From Lactarius indigo (lineage: Eukaryota; Basidiomycota; Agaricomycetes; Russulales; Russulaceae), in assembly GCA_025766275.1 (NCBI GenBank), contig JAFKAC010000006.1, positions 496,001 to 560,000 of the forward strand: a DNA stretch of 64,000 bases, written 5' to 3'. This document shows positions 44,754 to 56,564 of the stretch, in pieces. The first letter of the stretch is position 1. Every line of letters begins with the position of its first letter. The notes below the pieces were generated by a model that saw nothing but the letters and a program-made list of their open reading frames with translations, was not told the origin of the DNA and did no database searches. Both the position numbers and the translations under genes were made by a program.

Positions 44754-45288
44754 TTATTCTGAAGGGTCAAAGTACGTTCCAATACGTCCATTGATCCGAT
44801 GCTGTCCTCCAAAGGGGTCCCATGTTCCCTTGCCGGCGCCCTGTGGCGGTGTGCCGTGCTGGGGCATGTGGGGCCAGGTGCTCCGTCTTGTTACAAAGGA
44901 AGGAATGGATGACGGTATGGGTGCGGGCGTATGATTATGCCAATGCGGTGCTGCTGCCCCATGTAACCTGAACATGAATGAAGATTTCCCTCGATCGCAA
45001 CACTGGCACCAATCGCGGTGCACGTCTTTCATATGTCGCATTCTGCTGGCAACGGGCACTCGGCACTGGCGCGGGCGCCGAAAAAGAGCTCTAGGCGCAG
45101 GGGAATGCGGTAGCAAGGATCAGGAAGCTAGGCTCGGGCCGCTCGCTGCGTAACTTACACGCGTGCAGTGCGGACTCCACTTGCGGCCTGGGACTGGCAT
45201 TTGCGCCTTCCTTCTCTGGGCTCGGAAACTTCGGAAACTTCGGAAACTTCACGTCAGTGGGGATAATAAAATTTTCAACCCTGAGCAT
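44754..45288 (-). CDS. Small hypothetical protein, two exons, uncertain
   Basis: The minus strand can be read as an exon starting MLRVENFIIPTDVKFPKFP at 45288, a possible intron with donor GTGTAAG near 45162, and a second exon reading into MRHMKDVHRDWCQCCDRGKSSFMF down to 44754. A CxxC..C cluster is the only notable feature. An 11-bp repeat unit (GGAAACTTC-type) lies in the first exon. The splice is weakly supported and the product may not exist. Confidence 0.25.
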
Positions 45289-45997
45289 CCACGGGCTGCA
45301 GCTTTGAAAATCTCAATGAGTTGGGCGGCGGCAGAGGCACCTGATGCTCTGAATGTATTCGTCGTGAAATTTTGCGATAGGCATAATAGCGATGTGTTGC
45401 CCCCATCAGAGTGGTTTGACCCGGACCCGGCGGCCATCGTACCCACAGCACCGGGACCACGATAAAGGGTTTTGTTAGCACCCGGCACAAGCCTGGGAAC
45501 TCCTTTTCAAGGTTTCGTTCCCACCTTCGTTCCCATGTCAGTGCAGTCAGTACTGTAGTACGGAACCGGAGGAAAAGACACCTGAGTCAATTGTTCGTGA
45601 TCTTGGTCATTACCTTTGCTGGCTCCGGAATGGTCTGTGAGATGATTTAGTCTAGTCTAGAGTACGCGGTACCATAAACCAACAACATACATAGTCCAAG
45701 CTAGGCGACACATATGGGAGTAATAGATCACCGGAAGAGGATCGAAGATGTACGCGAAATGGGGTAGCACCTTCGTGCTGACTGCATACTGTGAATGCTA
45801 ACAATGGGGTATATATATATATTCGCGCGCGGACGATAGGACACCTACGGCTCCATTTGAAAAACCAAGAGAGTGAGAAAAGATGGGGGAGGACATTTTA
45901 CTGAAAGATGTACACGCAATAGAAGCACACCACGAAGGTAACTCAGAGTGACAACACGGGAGATATATATGATGGGGATTGAAAAAAATAAAGTGAA
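45289..45997. other. Intergenic, nothing recognised
   Basis: Between the hypothetical gene and the RhoGAP stop codon. Contains a short TA repeat near 45811-45821. Confidence 0.45.
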
Positions 45998-48900
45998 TCA
46001 GTGCGTCGTCGAGAATGGCGGGAATATTGTAGGTGCGTTTTCGACGAGCCATTCGATAGTCAGCGCCTTGCCGGCCATATCACTGAACTCGGCATTAGGG
46101 TTGCGGGAGCGCATCAACGTAGCTGCAGTCGCAGGTTGTGAGCGAAATAGGAAGGCTCGTAAAAATTGACACGTACGCCCAAATACGACACCAAGGTTGC
46201 GTGCCGTCATCAAATTCTGCTTGTGGTGTTCTTGAACCCTACGAGACAGGAATCATGTCAGAGACGGGGAGATAATGGTACGTGAGTGGACGAACCGATG
46301 TAGGTGCAACATAAGCATGCGCAGAGTATAATAATGTTCTGTTGGTAATTGCTTGACCAGGTCGGCGTATTTGCTGGACTTGTGGACAGGGTCTTGCACG
46401 GAGGATGCGAAAATGAACTCGTCGTGAAGGACGAAGGTCAGTAGTGGGTTAGGTAGAGTGCGGAAGTACGATTTGAGAACAGAGGTGATGCTGCCGATGT
46501 CGTTGAACCGTTCCGTGTCAAGGAGATCAAACGATGAATAGTCGCCTCGCTCAAACAGCTGCGTGATCAGCTTTGACTGGCCAGCACCTCCAGTCTTGCG
46601 GTAAATCCCCTCATAATCCAAGGCTACACAGAATGAAGTCAGTAACTTATAGTCGAGTGCATCTGATAGAGGGCGCACCGCTGGCTTCTACGGCTGCAAT
46701 ACACTTCTCAACGAGCAGAGGCGCCATCTTGTCAGTGATCCTGGAGTCTGCACGCACTTGCTCCGTGAGTTCACGACCAAACATCGACGGTTCTGATGAG
46801 TGGCAATTCAGGGATCAGTATTTCTTCAAAAGAAGATAGACGCACGCAAAGAAGCTACCACAACTCCTTCATCTCGGCGGGAGCTCTGTGGTGAACAGAT
46901 AACCTGCACGTGTTGTTGGCAGCGGGGATGTATGGACAGGTGGCAAGCTAGAGGGCGTTGTAGGCGTTTACACAACAAACGTCGGCAAGGTTCGTACCTG
47001 GGCAACGGAGCTGCGAGCCCCAAAGTTTGTCACCGCAGTGGTCGCACTTTGTGAGACGTAGCACGTTAGCATGCTGGAATGTGTGCTTAAGCCAACTCCT
47101 TTCGTTAGCACTATCCGGCCCTGTCGACGCCGTGGCGGCAGCCTCTTTGGCATTACCACGCCACTTGAACATCCGCGGCGGCGCGTCGCCCGTGGTAGGC
47201 TTCTGGACCCTCGGGTACTTGGCTGAGTCGGCACTTTCGTCCGAAAAAGTCCCAAATGAACTGTTGGCGGTATGGGAAGGTTGGAGGACCGCGGCTGGGC
47301 GTTGGCGCTCAAGCGACGGTTTCTCGCGTGCGAGTCGGGGAGGTTCAGATGAAGCTGCTTCAATACGTCGCATATAATGAGCGTTGAGCTGGGCAAGTTC
47401 CTCGTTGCGTTCATTGAGCATCGTCGTCTCTTCAAGGAAAACGTCTCGTGCTGATCTGAGCTCGGCAATCTCGCGTAACAGCGATTCACGCTCGTCAGTA
47501 AGCGACACCAATTCGCTTTGGTACTGGGCCTTGAGATTGTCCAGACGAGTCGATAGTGACGAGCTGATGATGCTGATATCTTCCCTGTCGGCGAGAGTCA
47601 CCAAACTTCCGTATTCTGACATCAGCAACACACAGATTCTACGTAGAACGACGCCACGTACCTTCTGGTCGAAGCAATTTCCTCCATCTCTACAAGTGCC
47701 AAGTCACGCTCAACCTTGAGTTTAGACACGTCCTGCTCGAGGACGCTCAGACTGTCGCTCAACTCGCGTGTAAGTTGCTTATGTAGCTCGTCCTTACGAC
47801 CCTCGCCTGTAAGCGCAGTGATCCTTGCTGCTTGTCCGGATAACAGAACGCGCAAACGAGTGACTTCGGCCTCTGCCTCACGACGAGCTTTCAGCTCCAC
47901 CTCGTACTCTTCATGCGCCACAGTTAGCCCATCCATGGCGTGCTTGCTAGCCCTCTACCAAAGGCAATCACCATGGATAATTTTTCGTGGCACGTACAAA
48001 GATAAACAGCGTACCTTGATATGGTCCAGCCTTCCCTTCATCTGTGCATGCTCATCCCTCCTCTGCTCGATCGTCATGATGACGGCCTGAACGAACTCCT
48101 GATCCAGCGTTATCTGCGTCGTACTACGTCGTGCAGCCTCTTGTAGAGATTCTCGAAGCCTCTTTGTTACCGTGTATGAGGGGTCGGGCTTCGCTAAGCG
48201 CTGACAGAGGAGTCTGGCGCAGTGATCGTAATGTGCGTGCCGTTTTTGAGCCCATTTGTATTGGTGTGGCGGGTGGCAGTTGAATCAAGACGCACACGCT
48301 GGTCATCAGTGGCAAGTTGCTCGGTAGATACGTCTGATGGGGACCCGTTGCTTGATGTTGGGAGCGCGTCGTAGGAAAGCGAGTTGCCGTGGAGGTGAGT
48401 CAGATACGACGCCGTTAGACTTCTCGTGTTGGCCCATGACCATGAAGCTTTCACCGTGTCCGTGGCTGCTGGGAGCTGAGATGGTTGTCACGGAAGCGTT
48501 ATCCATGACCGACGAAGAGCCAAGAGTCGTTGGTGTCGTAGCACTCGCCGGGGAAGTCGAACGCTGCCCTTCGCTCTGGGCCACATTGCTGTCCAAGTTC
48601 AATCGAAGGTGAGCTTCGGCTGGAATCAAGGCGCGCTGCAGCGTCCTGATTTAACTTCACCAGCTCCTCGATAGACTGCAACGAAGAGCGATTGCGAGGG
48701 TCGACCAATGACAACAGCTCCTGGAACCCATTCGCGCTTATGGAGACACGGATTGGCGGGTGCGCGGGCGCGATGAATGTCGAGCGCGACACACGTTCGA
48801 CTGGGGAAGATTCTTCTTCGGAGTCGGGGTCTCCCCCCGCACTGCTAAGGAATGACGTGTCTCCTGGCTCGTCTTGAGAGGCGGTCCGCCTCACGTCGAG

Positions 48901-50920
48901 ATCAAGTTGCATTGGACGTGGGCGTGACTTTATCTCCTTTTTGTTGGGGGGCAACGGTTGTGGGTTCTGTTCATCAGCGCCGGGCTCGCGTTCCCCATCA
49001 GACGTATCCGTCCCGCTCTCGATACCGCGTGGGACATCTACTTTGTGTGCGGGCGAAGTCGCTTTGTGCGCCGGGGACATTGGTCTCTTGCTATAACCTG
49101 CCCGCGATTTCTCGACGTCAATGCTAAGCGAGGAACCATGTTTAAACTTGTCCTTCTCATCAGATGACCCCCTTCCGGAATGTGCCATTCTTCACAGAGG
49201 CTACGGACGGTAGGCGCCGAGACAAGTTTTGGAGGTCTTGACCGGACGTGTTCAGGCTGTGTGTGCGAGGTGGAATACGTTCGAGCACCATGTTTTGACG
49301 CAGAGGCGGCCGCACAGAGTCAACACTAGTGGCAGGCTTCGGAGCGGACTCCGTCCGATTGCGTGAGCGGACTATCCGTCGCAGAGGGAGCAGTAGCAAG
49401 GGTGTCTGCACGAGCTTTTCGTGTTGGCGGCGATGAGAGCTCCCCAGAGGCCTGTTCATTTGAGGCTGATGGGCGGATGTCTGTCTGAATCGTGGCTCGA
49501 CCTGTGTCCGACATTAGCGGCGCATTGGACAAAGGTGAGTCCGGCGTCGATGTTGATTTGTATTCCGCTGCTACGGCCTCATAGTTGAACGTGATGCCCG
49601 GATTTATCGAATTACGCTTGCTAGCACGATCCGACAGCCTAAGTGACTGGCTCAAATTTGGCGGTGCGTCATTCTTGAATAGTATGTTGAGCGGCCGCGT
49701 TCCGTCGTCGTAACTCTTTCGTCGTTCTATAGCTGCCGGAACGTCGGGCGACAGAAATGACGACTGCGCACCGCCCTCGTTGGAAGGCTCGCGTTGAAGG
49801 GATGACATGGAAACCTGAGGGCCAGCCTCAGGCACTTCTGCTGGTACAACGATCGCAGGAGATGTTGGGTCCGTGGAGTGCCTTGAGGGAGCACCAGGTT
49901 CGGTATGAGCAGGAGAAAGGGACGGCGACGTGGGTGAAGATAAGGCATTCCGAGAAGCGCGTTGGGAAGACGGTGTAGACCCTGTGGGTGTATGCGGTGC
50001 ACTTCGGCGCTCATCACGTTCCAACTGCGTTGACGGTCGTTCGTTCAGTGATGATCGGGCCTGCGGCCGGTAGCCATCCCCGCTCTCATTGAAACCCGAG
50101 GGTATGGGTCGAGTGGGGGATGCTTGCGAAGCCAGCGAGGTAGCAGACATGGGAAGTGAACTCAGAGCCGAATCTGGGGTAAAGGGTCCGACTGGGGTGT
50201 TCTAGGGATGATGGATCAGCTACGACAGGTTCGACGTCGAGGTAAAGGGACACACCGCAGACAATCCTGGCTGCTCCTTAGTGAGACGACCATGAGACTT
50301 TGAGGGCCCACCCGCGGTGGCTGCGTATTCTCGCTCCTTCTGCTTCTGCGCGTGTCGTCGGCTACGGGCGACGCGTTGGTGATGGCACTTCATACAATAT
50401 ATACCATGACTGGTTTTGGCAAACATGAGTTCGTCGATGCGGTTGTGGCAAGAACGACACTTGAAACAATGTGCATGGTATGAGTCGTCGCCAGTCATGA
50501 TAGCTTCGTCGAGGATAGGTTCGTGGCAGACGCTGCAACTGTACGAGCAGTTTGAGCAGACGGGCTGGCCGTCGGAGAGGAGAAGGAGGTTGGTGTCAGC
50601 GGTGACCCTGTCGTGGCACTTGGCACACTTAAAGCAATCAATGTGAAAGAACGATTGTCTGTACAATACAATGGGATGGTAAGGACGGAGGGTTACCCGA
50701 GATGGCCTAGAGATAGTCCATCGAGACAAAGGGAGGATGCTCACCCGAAAGCAATAACGACGCCACCGTTCTCGTCCATAACCGTCAAGTGACATCCGGG
50801 ACATATCTTGTTCTCCACAGGAGAACTAGAATCAAGTAGAGAGGGGCCTGAAGTTGGCGAATGAGCGTAAGGGATAGGTGGAGACATGTTGTGAGCCGAG
50901 GGAGAGATGGCGGCCAGCAT
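45998..50920 (-). CDS. LIM-LIM-C1-RhoGAP protein (Rga1-type Rho/Cdc42 GTPase-activating protein)
   Basis: Switches off Rho-family GTPases that control polarity and septation. From the N-terminus (ATG 50920 or in-frame 50887) come two LIM zinc domains (ICPGCHLTV..FHIDCFKCAKC..CSNC; CSVCHEPIL..HAHCFKCRSCHNRI..CMKC), a long disordered region, a coiled coil (~47,900-47,400), a C1 domain (HTFQHANVLRLTKCDHCGDKLWG) and the RhoGAP domain. The arginine finger is in ALDYEGIYRKTGG, with FRTLPNPLL and NLMTARNLGVVFG...TLMRSRNP after it, ending at 45998. Introns 50744-50659 and 50255-50202 are clear. In the disordered region the frame switches near 49,400-49,330, 49,190 and 48,630 without room for introns; one site is a run of five G. 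So the exon map there is unresolved, and single-base indels are likely. Confidence 0.85.
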
Positions 50921-51907
50921 CTGGAACGAAGGGGGAAGCGAATTACGCGAATGCTGCGGAGAGAGGTCCTGGTGATAGCTGTGTGTAGGGAGGTCCTGCC
51001 GGAGGGGGGGCTGGTCGCTTTGGGTAGGGATGATGCAGTAATTTGCGATTAATGAAAAAATGAAAATGAATACCGCCGGCTTCGAGGGAAAACGTATCGG
51101 CGCTGTTTATTATACAACAGCGGTGAGACCGAAAACCGACACAGCGAAGATGTGAATGTGCCAGCGGGCTGTTCGCTCGATTGCTCGCTCGCAATCTCCC
51201 CCAGCTTCAGGCGTCGGTGGTGGCGGGCGGCGTGGCGAGGTTCCGCATATATAAGTCCCGTGACAGCGCGGTGACATCTCGTCGCCACTTGCCGCAGCTG
51301 ATATTGATGTTCGTCCGACCAGGCGCATCGCACAAACGCTATACACTACATATAGATGCTTGTAACTAACTATATGCGCCCATTATTCGTTACAGTACGA
51401 GGCCATAGACCCTTTCCTTTTCCTTCTCTGTTCGTTTACACCTATCTCCGACCTGTTCACCGCTCATCTTCCGCCATCTTCTTTTGCGGTCCACGTCCTT
51501 TCCTTTCCCCATCGAGTGTAGTGACACGTGCGATTCTCCGCGGACGTGCCTCCCCATGTAGTCCAACATCACTTTGATATTCATCCATAACATAAAGCGG
51601 TTACGATAGATGACAACGTTCGGGAAATTCTCTTGCCCAAGTGAGGGTTTAATAAGGGTTTTCGAAGAGTGAATATCATATCAAAAAGACTCCGCCTTGC
51701 GCCGGTGATGGTCTCGGAGTAGTGGTGCCCATACAATATACCTTCGCTTCGCGAAGAACCAGGACCCGACGGCGATCGGTTGGTATCTTGAATGGTGCAT
51801 GATGCCTTCAGTAATGTAGCCATTATGTTCTCGTTGCCCATGTCGCCCGAGTCAAGGGTCACGGTAGTGTGTGTTGCGTTTCTGAATGCGGTCATCTTGC
51901 CTCAATT
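50921..51907. promoter_or_regulatory. Divergent intergenic region, RhoGAP / KTI12
   Basis: About 990 bp between the two head-to-head start codons. Short ORFs on both strands (e.g. 51356-51577 plus) lack family features; I see no RNA gene. Confidence 0.45.
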
Positions 51908-53022
51908 ATGGCCCTGGTCACATTCTCTGGCTACCCTTGCTCAGGAAAGACACGCCGAGCTACCCAGCTCAAGGATCACCTGGAATCCCGTCTAGCTGAC
52001 CCGTCATACAGTGGCCCACCATTCAAGGTGATCGTTCTGTCAGATGACAGCCTTAACGTTGACCGTTCTTCCTACGATGGTTTTATATTCATTCGGCTCG
52101 CTTCCTTCCTTTTGCCCCTGACGATGCCGTAGACAGTCGCTCAGAAAAACCTGCCCGTGCTGTGCTCTTTACCGCGGTGCAGAGGCAAATGGGTCGAGAC
52201 ACCATCCTCATCGTTGATGCCTTAAACTATATAAAGGGGTTTCGCTACCAATTGTACTGTGCTGCTCGAGAATTCAAGCTTCGGGTCTGCACCGTGGGTG
52301 TCTTCTCTTCTCGACTTTAATAAGCGACTGATACTGGGAGAGTAGGTTTATGTCGTTGCTACACCAGAACTTATGCAAGCGCTGGAATGAGGAGAGGCCC
52401 GATGGCCATGGGTACGCCCCGGAGACGTGGGTGGTCTTATGTCACCACAAGAAGGCCTTCGTTGAAAGTCTTGCACTTGGGTATAGGCTCGATAATCTAA
52501 TCGCGCGGTACGAAGAACCGTCGTCGATGGTCCGCTGGGACTCCCCGCTGTTCACTGTGCCCTGGTCAGATGGCGATATTCCTATCGAGCTGATGTGGAG
52601 GGCTGTCACGGAAGGTAACGTCAAGCCTCCAAATGCCGGCACACAAGCAGTGGGTGATCTTCTGATATCATCATTCGTACCTCATTGGTTTTGCATAGGT
52701 ACAGAAGGCGCCATCTAATGCTCTACATACGCTGGAACATGTTTCGACTTCACTTGTCAGTGCCATTATGGCTGAGCAAGTGGCGCGTGGCGTTCCTGGT
52801 GGGCGTGTTACGCTTAGCCTGTCTGAGACGCTTAAGCCGCGACTGACGTTGCCAGCGCGGAGTTTAACGTTGTCGGAGCTGCAACGGATGAAGCGACAGT
52901 TTGTTACGGTGCACAAGAAGGCGATTACTCTGGGGACTGTCGAGAAGGGTACGGTTGATTGGAGCGAAGAGAGTGTGGCAGATAAATTTGTGGAATATCT
53001 CGAGGAATATTTGAAGCCATAA
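51908..53022 (+). CDS. KTI12: KTI12 (Elongator-associated P-loop protein), with a frame break
   Basis: Partner of Elongator in tRNA wobble-uridine modification. Exons 51908-52079, 52133-52293, 52346-52649 and 52699-53022 cover the family from the P-loop VTFSGYPCSGKT (residues 4-15) through VIVLSDDS, ILIVDALNYIKGFRYQLYC, RWDSPLFTV and the C-terminal helix-rich tRNA-binding part (LPARSLTLSELQRMKRQF). The third exon opens with VYVVATPEL, then needs a shift at 52373: one extra A breaks the frame before CKRWNEERPDG, where the family reads continuously. The exon sum is one base more than a multiple of three. A splice to a later acceptor (52367) restores the frame but deletes the VYVVATPE segment. 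So the gene is either mis-sequenced by one base or recently damaged. Confidence 0.85.
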
Positions 53023-53150
53023 TTACCGTAACTTTGATGTAAGCGCTCTTGTGGGTCCAGACGCACAACACAACAACCGGTCACCGGTCCTGCTCACCCT
53101 CACCGTTCTTTGTACTTTTATCTCTTTCTTGCTTTTACGATTTCTCCTTC

Positions 53151-55892
53151 ATGCCTCTCCCCGTCGCCGTCAATGGCACAATCTCTCTCCAGGGTTCTGC
53201 TCGCCAGGGAGACGCTCCCCAGCCGTTGACAAAGCGCGCCATGATTATTCGCATGTCTGAAGAAACCCTGGAGGCACTCACTGCCTATCCCGCTCATCCC
53301 ACCCTCCAATTCGAGTTCGGTGACACCCTCGTACGCACCTACACTGCTCCCCAGTTCTCCATTGTACCCAACTCATGTACTTGACTATCCCCCTCGCCCC
53401 TCCAGGGTATCCACATCGGCTCCACCTTCTTCCCCATGCAGGGAGTGCAAGAATCCACTCCGCATGAACTCTACCTTCGCTCCGCTCTAGCTTCGAAGAT
53501 CAATGCACCACTCAAACTGTATGCCGATATAGCCGGAAAATTTATCGTTGGGCGGGAATTAAACGGAAGGGCTGAATCAAGAGTTCACCAGTCGACCGCA
53601 GACGCTCAAAAGTCAAAGTCAGGTGGTCGTATTGTCGTCCTCGATACTCCCCCAACCCTCGCCGCATCCGCCACCAAAGCTAAGCCGAAGCGCAAACCCG
53701 CAGTATCCGCTCCCATAGCCGCAACTGTTAGACGCGTGCCACATGTCGTTCGGGCCAAGAATGAAGGGTCCTCCGCCGCGCGCGGGCAATCTCCCCCGCC
53801 TCCACTCCCTGCATCTCAATCTAGCCCAGTCTCCCCAGCGATGCGTGCACAGATGATTCACCTCCTCGCCAAGGGTTCTCGTACCAAGGAGGAGGTATTA
53901 ACTCAGGTCGGAGGCTCTCAGGCTTCCGAGACCTTGCGTGTACAATTAAATGAACTACTCGTAACGGTCCGTACTCTTCCCAAACGACTTCCCCTTTCCC
54001 CTTGACTTGAAGACAATTATCAGATCGCCGAGAGAGAAAGGCCAAGTTCAAAGACAGTGGTTCCTGGGCAGCCTCCCTTGTATGCACTCCTTCCCATATC
54101 CTGGAAAGAAGTACGCCCATACGAATTTCCTGGCTTGGCCGATGAAGAGCGCCGCAAGATGTGGCTCCAGGCGCGACAAGCTCTTCACACTCTTGGTATC
54201 CCCGAAAGTGACGCCGCCTGGGATCATGTCCGTACGCGGCCTGGTTCAACAGTAACCGTTACCTCAAAGGTAGGGGTTGGAACTAAGCGCGGTGCCGGAG
54301 CCATCAGCGCAGATCGTAAGAAGAATACCGGAAGCACCTCCAAGGCCCCCGTAGAAGCAAAAGATGAAGGTGTTCGTTCTCTGCAGGCAGCCAGAGTGCG
54401 TGAAGAAGTGGCCCCTACCTCTCGACCCGCGAAGACCAACCCCAAACGTGAGGAGGATGATGCAGCCGCTGTCTCACGTCGCCTCCCTAGCACATCCGGT
54501 CAGAGGAATGTTGTGCGAGAATCAGTACCATCGCAGCTACAAACGCAAGGCCCATCTAAGAAGACCAGCCTAACAGATACACGGGTAAAGCGCGAGGAAA
54601 CCTCAAAGGCGAGTGGACGCCCAGGTGCCATCACACCTCTTCAATCGTCGTCGTCTCGAGAGCGAGAACAAGAAAGAGAGAAGCCTATGATCATCGTTAA
54701 GAAACCAAGAGACGACAGCGACTTAGACCCCGAGAAAGTGAAGACTGGCCCTACCCACAAAGTGAAGAAGCGCAAAGATATCCCGAGTGACATGGAGAGC
54801 TTACGAGACCGGGACGCTACCGATACCGGGAAGACAGGCTCAAAAAGGAAGAAAATACGGGAAGACCACGACGATAAAGATAGGGTCAATGGCACTGGCA
54901 ACACCGTCAAGCGGAGAAAGGTCGCCAACGAGGACGGTCCATATAAGCCTGGGAGCAGTGGTGGCGGAATTTCGAAAGCGCGCGAACGAGATCGGGACAG
55001 GGAATCAGACCGTGGGCACGACAAAGCTGGTGATCGCGAACCTCTCTCGACGTCGAAACGACCGCGTGGTAGCGACCGGGGTAGTCACGAACCTTCACCT
55101 CTTCCGCGGAAACTCGCCGTTCGCGATCGCGACTCTCGGCAGCGAGAACGCGAGCCAGATCGGAGTGTGTCACCCCCGAGGCGTGTCAAGCGCGAGCCGT
55201 CACCAACTCCCCATAGTTCTCTGCAGCGGGAGAATTCACCACTACCTCGTCCACCAATCAAGCGTACGGACTCGCCACTACGAGATATCAAACGAGAAGC
55301 CGCCTCACCCCTACCGCGGGGGCTTCCCAAACGCGAAGATTCGCCACTCTCAGTACGAAATTCCAAGCTGGCAGCTTCGCCTCCCCTACCTCCACCACGG
55401 AAGCGGGACCGGGACCGAGATCGCGAATCATCTGTCAACGGGGTATCGACGGCGCGACGGCGGCGTAGCCCAATATATACATCTTCGGAGGACGAGCCCG
55501 GAGCCATACCGGTACGTCGAAATGCCCCGTCCTCAGTCACGAGCAGCTCTTCGTCGCGGGAAGTCGTGCGCACTTCAGCCTTTGCCCCACACCCGCAGCC
55601 GCCCACAGCGCCATACCCGAAGGACCGCGAGGCGCTCCAGGCGCGCTACCGCAAAGGCTACCGGAACTATATCGCGGTGTATCATCAATGGTCGGAAGAG
55701 CGCGCGAAGATCGAAGACGCGCTTGCGGATCTTGGGCGCGAGGGGAGTGTGTATAGTGATGGGGATGTTGAGATGATGGACGAGGAGGGGCTACGCGAGC
55801 TGGCGGACCGGTATGCGGCGTGGACGAGGGAACTAGAGGGGATCAGGAACGCGTACTCGGCGGTAGTGGAGCGGATGGAGATGGCGACATGA
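53151..55892 (+). CDS. RNA polymerase II elongation factor ELL-like, with occludin-homology domain
   Basis: Promotes transcript elongation by RNA polymerase II. Three exons (53151-53363, 53406-53966, 54024-55892; introns of 42 and 57 nt) give 880 residues. The N-terminal ELL domain covers residues ~1-300 (RMSEETLEALTAYPAHPTLQFEF, MQGVQESTPHELYLR, a winged-helix-like MRAQMIHLLAKGSRTKEEV, then LYALLPISWKEVRPYEFPGL). A highly charged middle is dense in R, D, S, E and K with repeated KREDSP/KREPSP-like elements. The C-terminal occludin-homology helices (YPKDREALQARYRKGYRNYI, MMDEEGLRELADRYAAWTREL) bind partners in the family. The start is supported by LPVAVNGTISLQG right after the ATG. It follows KTI12 by 128 bp on the same strand. 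Confidence 0.88.
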
Positions 55893-56222
55893 CGCGTGGT
55901 TTTCGGATGCGGCGCGGGATACTCTCTAGCGAGTGTGGTGGACAGCTCGCTGTTGGACGATAACTATAATTTAATTTACAGGGACGGGTCACACTCGGAA
56001 GGTCACGGTGAACAAAGGCCAGTTGCAGTGCAGACCGCAGACACAATAGTAGCCGAGTCCAGGAATAAAGGCATACCACATGCATTGTATTGTATTCCGC
56101 GGCTTCGCCAGCAACCACCTACAAAAGGGCCCAAGCCTCGCTCCCAGGTCGCTAACTACCAGACCTTACTCTCCCTTCACTCTCCCAACGAGCTTTGCTT
56201 ATTCACCGCCGTACACACAACC
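55893..56222. other. Intergenic, nothing recognised
   Basis: Short spacer; the ORF entering the next gene runs through it in the same frame from 55896 but shows no conserved sequence before the ATG at 56223. Confidence 0.45.
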
Positions 56223-56564
56223 ATGTTCTCCTCAGTCGCTCGCGTCTTCCGTCGTTCCTTTTTCGCCGCGCCATCGCGCAAGAACCGACACGAGCTGGTC
56301 TCGGAAGCACACATTGCGTATATGGAGGCGCATGAGCGGAGCATGCAAGCGCAACAGCAGTTGCGCCAAGCCGCATCCCTCTCACCATCTGCCTCCACCT
56401 CATCATTATCATCACACTCCTCTTCTTCGACGTCATCATCCGCAGAGGATAACGTCGAGACCAGTCCCGAAGAGTCGCCGTTCGAGAACTTGTGCCATGA
56501 ACTACAGAGAGTGGAAGAGTTCACGCACCGCTGGTGCCTCGTTTCTCACGAAGAGTACTATTGA
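56223..56564 (+). CDS. Small hypothetical protein
   Basis: Intronless, 113 residues: MFSSVARVFRRSFFAAPSR begins like a mitochondrial presequence (basic, hydroxylated, no acid). A helical stretch follows (RHELVSEAHIAYMEAHERSMQAQQQLRQA), then a serine run and an acidic C-terminus (NLCHELQRVEEFTHRWCLVSHEEYY). No family recognised. Mitochondrial targeting is inferred only from the N-terminal composition. Confidence 0.45.
   Translation: MFSSVARVFRRSFFAAPSRKNRHELVSEAHIAYMEAHERSMQAQQQLRQAASLSPSASTSSLSSHSSSSTSSSAEDNVETSPEESPFENLCHELQRVEEFTHRWCLVSHEEYY

Noticed and set aside
52294..52367. Longer KTI12 intron that would avoid the frame break
   Set aside because: It removes VYVVATPE, which fits the expected coding sequence; the shorter intron (52294-52345) has better borders. 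Kept as an alternative only.
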